DNA from: Hydractinia symbiolongicarpus
Taxonomy: Eukaryota; Cnidaria; Hydrozoa; Anthoathecata; Hydractiniidae
Length of the DNA stretch: 64,000 nt
Assembly (NCBI RefSeq): GCF_029227915.1
Contig: NC_079887.1
Location: 12,152,001 to 12,216,000, forward strand
Direction: 5' to 3'
This document shows positions 63,070 through 64,000 of the stretch, one piece after another. The position numbers and the translations under genes are program-made. Each line of letters starts with the position of its first letter. Within the stretch, counting starts at the first letter, position 1. The notes under the pieces are model-generated. The model saw only the letters and a list, made by a program, of their open reading frames with translations. It had not been told where the DNA came from and ran no database searches.

Positions 63070-63345
63070 TCAATCGATGATGTGGTCACCATCATGTACG
63101 ACACATCGCTGCTTTTCAGAGAGCTGTCTCAAATATTCTTCGAGATTTTTCTGCCAAGCGATCGTAACGCAAGGTTCGCAATAAGGACCGTCTGTTTGTG
63201 TAGAAGCGTCCTTGTACTTGACCTTGCGGATGGCTTCGAGAAGAGGACCCCTATTCATAGTTGAGTAGTTACGGATCTTTAATGCTTTCGCTTCCTTTTT
63301 CAGTTCCGGAACGTTCATGTTTGTTTCTATGTTGAAGCTCAACAT
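63070..63345 (-). CDS. Small SAP/LEM-like DNA-binding domain protein
   Basis: About 90 residues; the first ATG is at 63345, with another in-frame ATG at 63318. The segment VPELKKEAKALKIRNYSTMN followed by RGPLLEAIRK has the helix-turn-helix pattern of SAP/Rho-N domains. It resembles the N-terminus of the polymerase gene at 49250 in layout. A Cys-containing tail (DGPYCEPC) and a charged helix follow. A short DNA-binding accessory protein is the likely role. Confidence 0.5.
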   Translation of the reverse strand: MLSFNIETNMNVPELKKEAKALKIRNYSTMNRGPLLEAIRKVKYKDASTQTDGPYCEPCVTIAWQKNLEEYLRQLSEKQRCVVHDGDHIID

Positions 63346-63363
63346 AGAACCTTGATAATCCAC

Positions 63364-63962
63364 TTACAAGACAGTGAAGCCCTCTTCATTATCGGAGTCG
63401 GAATCGCTAAGGTAGCGGGAGCCATAAAACTCGACAACCTTATACTTACACTCCTCCAAGTAGGTTTGCATGTAGTAATTTGAGCCTTGCCTATAGATGC
63501 CAGATAGCTTGATGATGGCCTTGCACTCGTAGCTTTGTTTTAGTGGTACTTTTTTGGAATGGAAGTCGGTTCTGACTTTGCCCTCCCACTCCTTAACCTT
63601 GGTGGTGGTTTATTTACCTTTTTTAACAGGGGGAGTGGTGAAGCAATGACCCTCTAAGGACTCTACCTTGGTCAGGATACTCTCATACTTCTCTAACCAC
63701 TCGGGGTGGTTATAGATGTCGAATAACATGGTAAGAGAGCAGCCCTCATCGTAACGCAAGGCACCATTGGAATAGAGCTTTTTAGATGTTTTGATTAATA
63801 GAGGGGATAGCTTGTTGTCACTATTTTTATAGCCAATGACGAAGCGTTCATCTTTGCCCTTGTTTGCTGGGATAGGATCTCTTAGCACGATATTTTCAAT
63901 GTTGGAGTCGCTTTGGCATAAAAGTCTCTTGAGTTACCATTCTCGTTATCGAATTTGAACAT
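63364..63962 (-). pseudogene. Polinton protein of unknown function, interrupted
   Basis: ATG 63962 starts a frame (MFKFDNENGNSRDFYAK) that shifts near 63900 into an open frame with NKGKDERFVIGYKNSD, LIKTSKKLYSNGALRYDEG and FDIYNHPEWLEKYESILTKV. A stop at 63610 is followed by continuing sense reading (KVKEWEGKV, SYECKAIIKLSGIYRQG, KVVEFYGSRYL) to TAA at 63364. The total is about 195 codons. The mixture of strands and basic patches would suit a nucleic-acid-binding protein, but this is only inference. It ends just before the SAP-like gene on the same strand. Confidence 0.5.
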
Positions 63963-64000
63963 CCTTTTATTTTTGTGATAAGGAAGTTCAACTAGGGTTT

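Larger units (their letters stand above)
48870..64000. mobile_element. Maverick/Polinton-type (adintovirus-like) provirus, decayed, right end outside
   Basis: A block of at least 15 kb that differs sharply from the host sequence: no introns, dense genes on both strands, balanced base composition. The hallmark set is family B DNA polymerase (49250), packaging ATPase (54667), retroviral-type integrase (56937-57933, minus) and major capsid protein (58341-59639, minus). A Bro-N protein and about ten small unknown proteins accompany them. No adenain-type protease was recognised. Most larger genes carry stops and frameshifts, so the copy is not functional as it stands. The left limit is set by the change in composition; the inverted terminal repeat cannot be shown because its partner is beyond 64000. 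Confidence 0.85.

Overview
The window is a piece of animal nuclear genome. It is AT-rich, its genes are cut into many small exons with GT/AG introns, and it carries metazoan-only families (ORAI, KDM2 with F-box/LRR, CENPJ/CPAP), two tRNA-derived SINE copies, Helitron-like short elements and many microsatellites. The mix of a bacterial-like sugar-phosphate isomerase fused to a PfkB kinase, a PAN/fibrinogen-domain secreted protein and a large Polinton-type provirus suggests a cnidarian, perhaps a hydrozoan. That placement is inference; no alignment was run.

Layout. 608-4354 (+): 3' part of a PfkB kinase / KdsD-like SIS fusion gene. 5665-14478 (+): complete 15-exon CENPJ (CPAP/SAS-4) centriole gene. 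16173-23606 (+): secreted PAN / Cys-rich / fibrinogen-related gene; its proposed last intron holds 160 perfect TACC repeats. 25544-27532 (-): two-exon ORAI calcium channel. 27931-46526 (+): KDM2 histone demethylase with JmjC, CXXC, PHD, F-box and LRR regions, head-to-head with ORAI across about 400 bp. Introns and spacers contain Helitron-like elements, MITEs, SINEs, a dead LINE fragment and tandem repeats.

From about 48.9 kb to the right edge the character changes: base composition becomes more balanced, introns disappear, and genes are tightly packed on both strands with ATGA and TAAATG junctions. This is a Maverick/Polinton (adintovirus-like) integrated element. It has a protein-primed-type family B DNA polymerase, an A32/FtsK-like packaging ATPase, a retroviral-type integrase, a double-jelly-roll-type major capsid protein, a Bro-N protein and about ten small membrane, coiled-coil or unknown proteins. 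Nearly every larger gene is interrupted by stops or frameshifts, so this copy is a decaying fossil. The right end, and any protease gene, lie outside the window or are absent.

The host genes are functionally unrelated: sugar-phosphate metabolism, centriole assembly, secreted recognition or matrix, store-operated calcium entry, and chromatin. The viral block reads as one morphogenesis/replication module: polymerase and ATPase on the plus strand, converging on the integrase and capsid genes on the minus strand at a cluster of DNA hairpins near 56.8 kb.
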